Positions 62,863-64,000 of a stretch of DNA of 64,000 nt are shown piece after piece. The notes under the pieces were generated by a model, which worked only from the letters and a program-made list of their open reading frames with translations, was not told where the DNA came from and did not search any database. A program made the position numbers and the translations under genes. The stretch's first letter is position 1, and each line of letters opens with the position of its first letter. The stretch is from Kosakonia quasisacchari (GTDB taxonomy: Bacteria > Pseudomonadota > Gammaproteobacteria > Enterobacterales > Enterobacteriaceae): the NCBI RefSeq assembly GCF_004331415.1, contig NZ_SJOP01000002.1, positions 1 through 64,000 on the forward strand, in the 5' to 3' direction.

Positions 62863-64000
62863 TTAGAGAAACATCTCAACCGCTTCTCGCATTTTTTTGA
62901 CATGCAGCCCGTAGACCACCTGAACGTTATTACCTTGTTTGATCACGCCTTTTGCGCCTGTCGCTTTTAGCTGCGGCTCATTAATCACCGCCGTGTCTTT
63001 TACCGTTACGCGTAGACGGGTGTAGCAGTTATCCACCACTTCAATATTGGCGCGCCCGCCCAGCCCTTCGATAATCGCTTCGCCAACTGCGTCGTTGTTA
63101 CCTTTGGCCTGATAATCCTGCTTGCTGTAAAGGCGAGTCTCTTCGCTGTCATCCTCTCGCCCTGGTGTTTTCATATCGAAGCGTAAGATCAGGAAACGGA
63201 AGATAACGAAGTAGAGGGCGAACATGATGAGTCCGACGAGGATGTACATCGGCCAGTTGGATTTCTCTGTGCCGAGCGGCAAGTTGTAGAGAATGAAATC
63301 GATAATGCCGTTCGCACCGATGGCATGAACGCCGAACAGTGAAAACAGCATCATGCCAATGCCGGTCAGCACGGCGTGAACCACAAACAGCAGCGGCGCG
63401 ACAAACAGAAATGAGAACTCAATCGGTTCGGTCACGCCCACCAGCAACGAGGTGAGTGCGGCGGGGATCAGAATCGCTTTCGCTGCGGCTTTGCGCTCGG
63501 GTTTCGCGGTGACATACATCGCCAGCGCGGCGGCGGGCAGGCCGAACATTTTACTGATGCCGCGCGCATCCCACACTGCGGTACTGCTTAATTGCGTAAC
63601 GCTGGGGCAAGCCATTTCCGCGAAATAGATATTGCGTGCGCCCTGGTAGGTGCTGCCGCAGACATCCGCTGTACCGCCCAACTCCGTGTACAGGAACGGC
63701 GTGTAAACCAGATGATGCAACCCGGTCGGCACCAGAATGCGCTCCAGAAATCCGTACACCGCGACGCCGAATGGTCCTGCGTCTTTAATCGCCAACGCCA
63801 GCGCGCTGATACCGTGCTGGGCAAAGGGCCAAAGCTCACTCATTACTACGCCGAGCACGATGGACACCGGCAACATAATAATGGCGACGAAACAGTGGCC
63901 GGAGTAAATCGCCATCGCGCCGGAAAACTGCACTCCGGAATATTTATCATACAGATAGCCCGACAGCGCGCCGGTGAGGATCCCGGCGAAAACGCCCATC
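62863..64000 (-). CDS. alpha-glucoside PTS permease IIBC (partial, 5' end outside window)
   Basis: Phosphotransferase-system sugar transporter. The visible ~379 residues hold the C-terminal part of the membrane IIC domain (glucose/maltose-type signatures FLERILVPTGLHHLVYTPF and GVTEPIEFSFLFVAPLLF). A IIB domain with the phospho-Cys in VDNCYTRLRVTV follows. No IIA part is attached, so a glucose-type IIA (Crr) is probably shared. The reading frame is open to the window edge, so the start is missing. It is upstream of and close to the GH4 gene, forming a transport-hydrolysis pair. Confidence 0.88.
   Translation of the reverse strand, partial: MGVFAGILTGALSGYLYDKYSGVQFSGAMAIYSGHCFVAIIMLPVSIVLGVVMSELWPFAQHGISALALAIKDAGPFGVAVYGFLERILVPTGLHHLVYTPFLYTELGGTADVCGSTYQGARNIYFAEMACPSVTQLSSTAVWDARGISKMFGLPAAALAMYVTAKPERKAAAKAILIPAALTSLLVGVTEPIEFSFLFVAPLLFVVHAVLTGIGMMLFSLFGVHAIGANGIIDFILYNLPLGTEKSNWPMYILVGLIMFALYFVIFRFLILRFDMKTPGREDDSEETRLYSKQDYQAKGNNDAVGEAIIEGLGGRANIEVVDNCYTRLRVTVKDTAVINEPQLKATGAKGVIKQGNNVQVVYGLHVKKMREAVEMFL

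Overview
The window is ordinary core chromosome of an enterobacterium (Enterobacteriaceae, close to the Enterobacter/Kosakonia/Klebsiella group). Nearly every gene has an Escherichia coli counterpart of almost the same length, in the order known from E. coli between the rrnG operon and the isc/sseA region. It reads from the end of an rRNA operon (rrn-type terminators at 1-134) through kgtP, yfiM, pssA, pat, tapT, trxC, yfiF, ung, grcA, srmB, trmN and nadB, then the envelope-stress operon rpoE-rseABC, lepA-lepB, rnc-era-recO-pdxJ-acpS and yfhL. After that come yfhH, pgpC, tadA, mltF, purL, the sRNA glmY, glrK-qseG-glrR, glnB, hmp and glyA. The last third holds a metal-efflux/csiE block, suhB, trmJ, iscRSUA-hscBA-fdx-iscX, pepB, sseB and sseA. 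I cannot fix the species.

Accessory genes sit at four places in this backbone. (1) A secreted GDSL esterase of the thermolabile-haemolysin type lies between yfhL and yfhH (24417-25715). (2) A stand-alone MFS exporter lies between yfhH and pgpC (26730-27974). (3) A nickel/cobalt and divalent-metal efflux block lies after glyA: rcnA and rcnR divergent around three C-tract operators, then orphan hcaT, csiE, and a ZevA/ZevB-like pair (42394-47957). (4) Around sseA there is a membrane M48 metallopeptidase, an RpiR-type regulator directly abutting sseA, a GH4 6-phospho-alpha-glucosidase and a PTS IIBC permease that runs off the window end (57747-64000).

Control sites are unusually readable. They include a CRP-like site before kgtP; twin FNR boxes 53 bp apart before grcA; a NadR box at nadB; a sigma-E promoter before rpoE; and the perfect RNase III hairpin in the rnc leader. 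PurR boxes stand before purL and glyA, an NsrR palindrome before hmp, and IscR type 1 boxes before iscR. The complete sigma-54 control region of glmY is also visible: GlrR half-site pairs, an IHF match and a -24/-12 promoter.

Several blocks work as units. RseA/B/C control sigma-E. GlrK/QseG/GlrR controls glmY, encoded just upstream. IscS/U/A with HscB/HscA/Fdx builds Fe-S clusters under IscR feedback. The PTS permease, GH4 enzyme and RpiR protein probably form an alpha-glucoside uptake system that brackets the housekeeping gene sseA. I found no wholly unknown multi-gene system. The least explained items are a 29-codon membrane-peptide ORF upstream of yfhL, the M48 protease, the ZevAB-like pair and an octapeptide repeat tract in YfiF.
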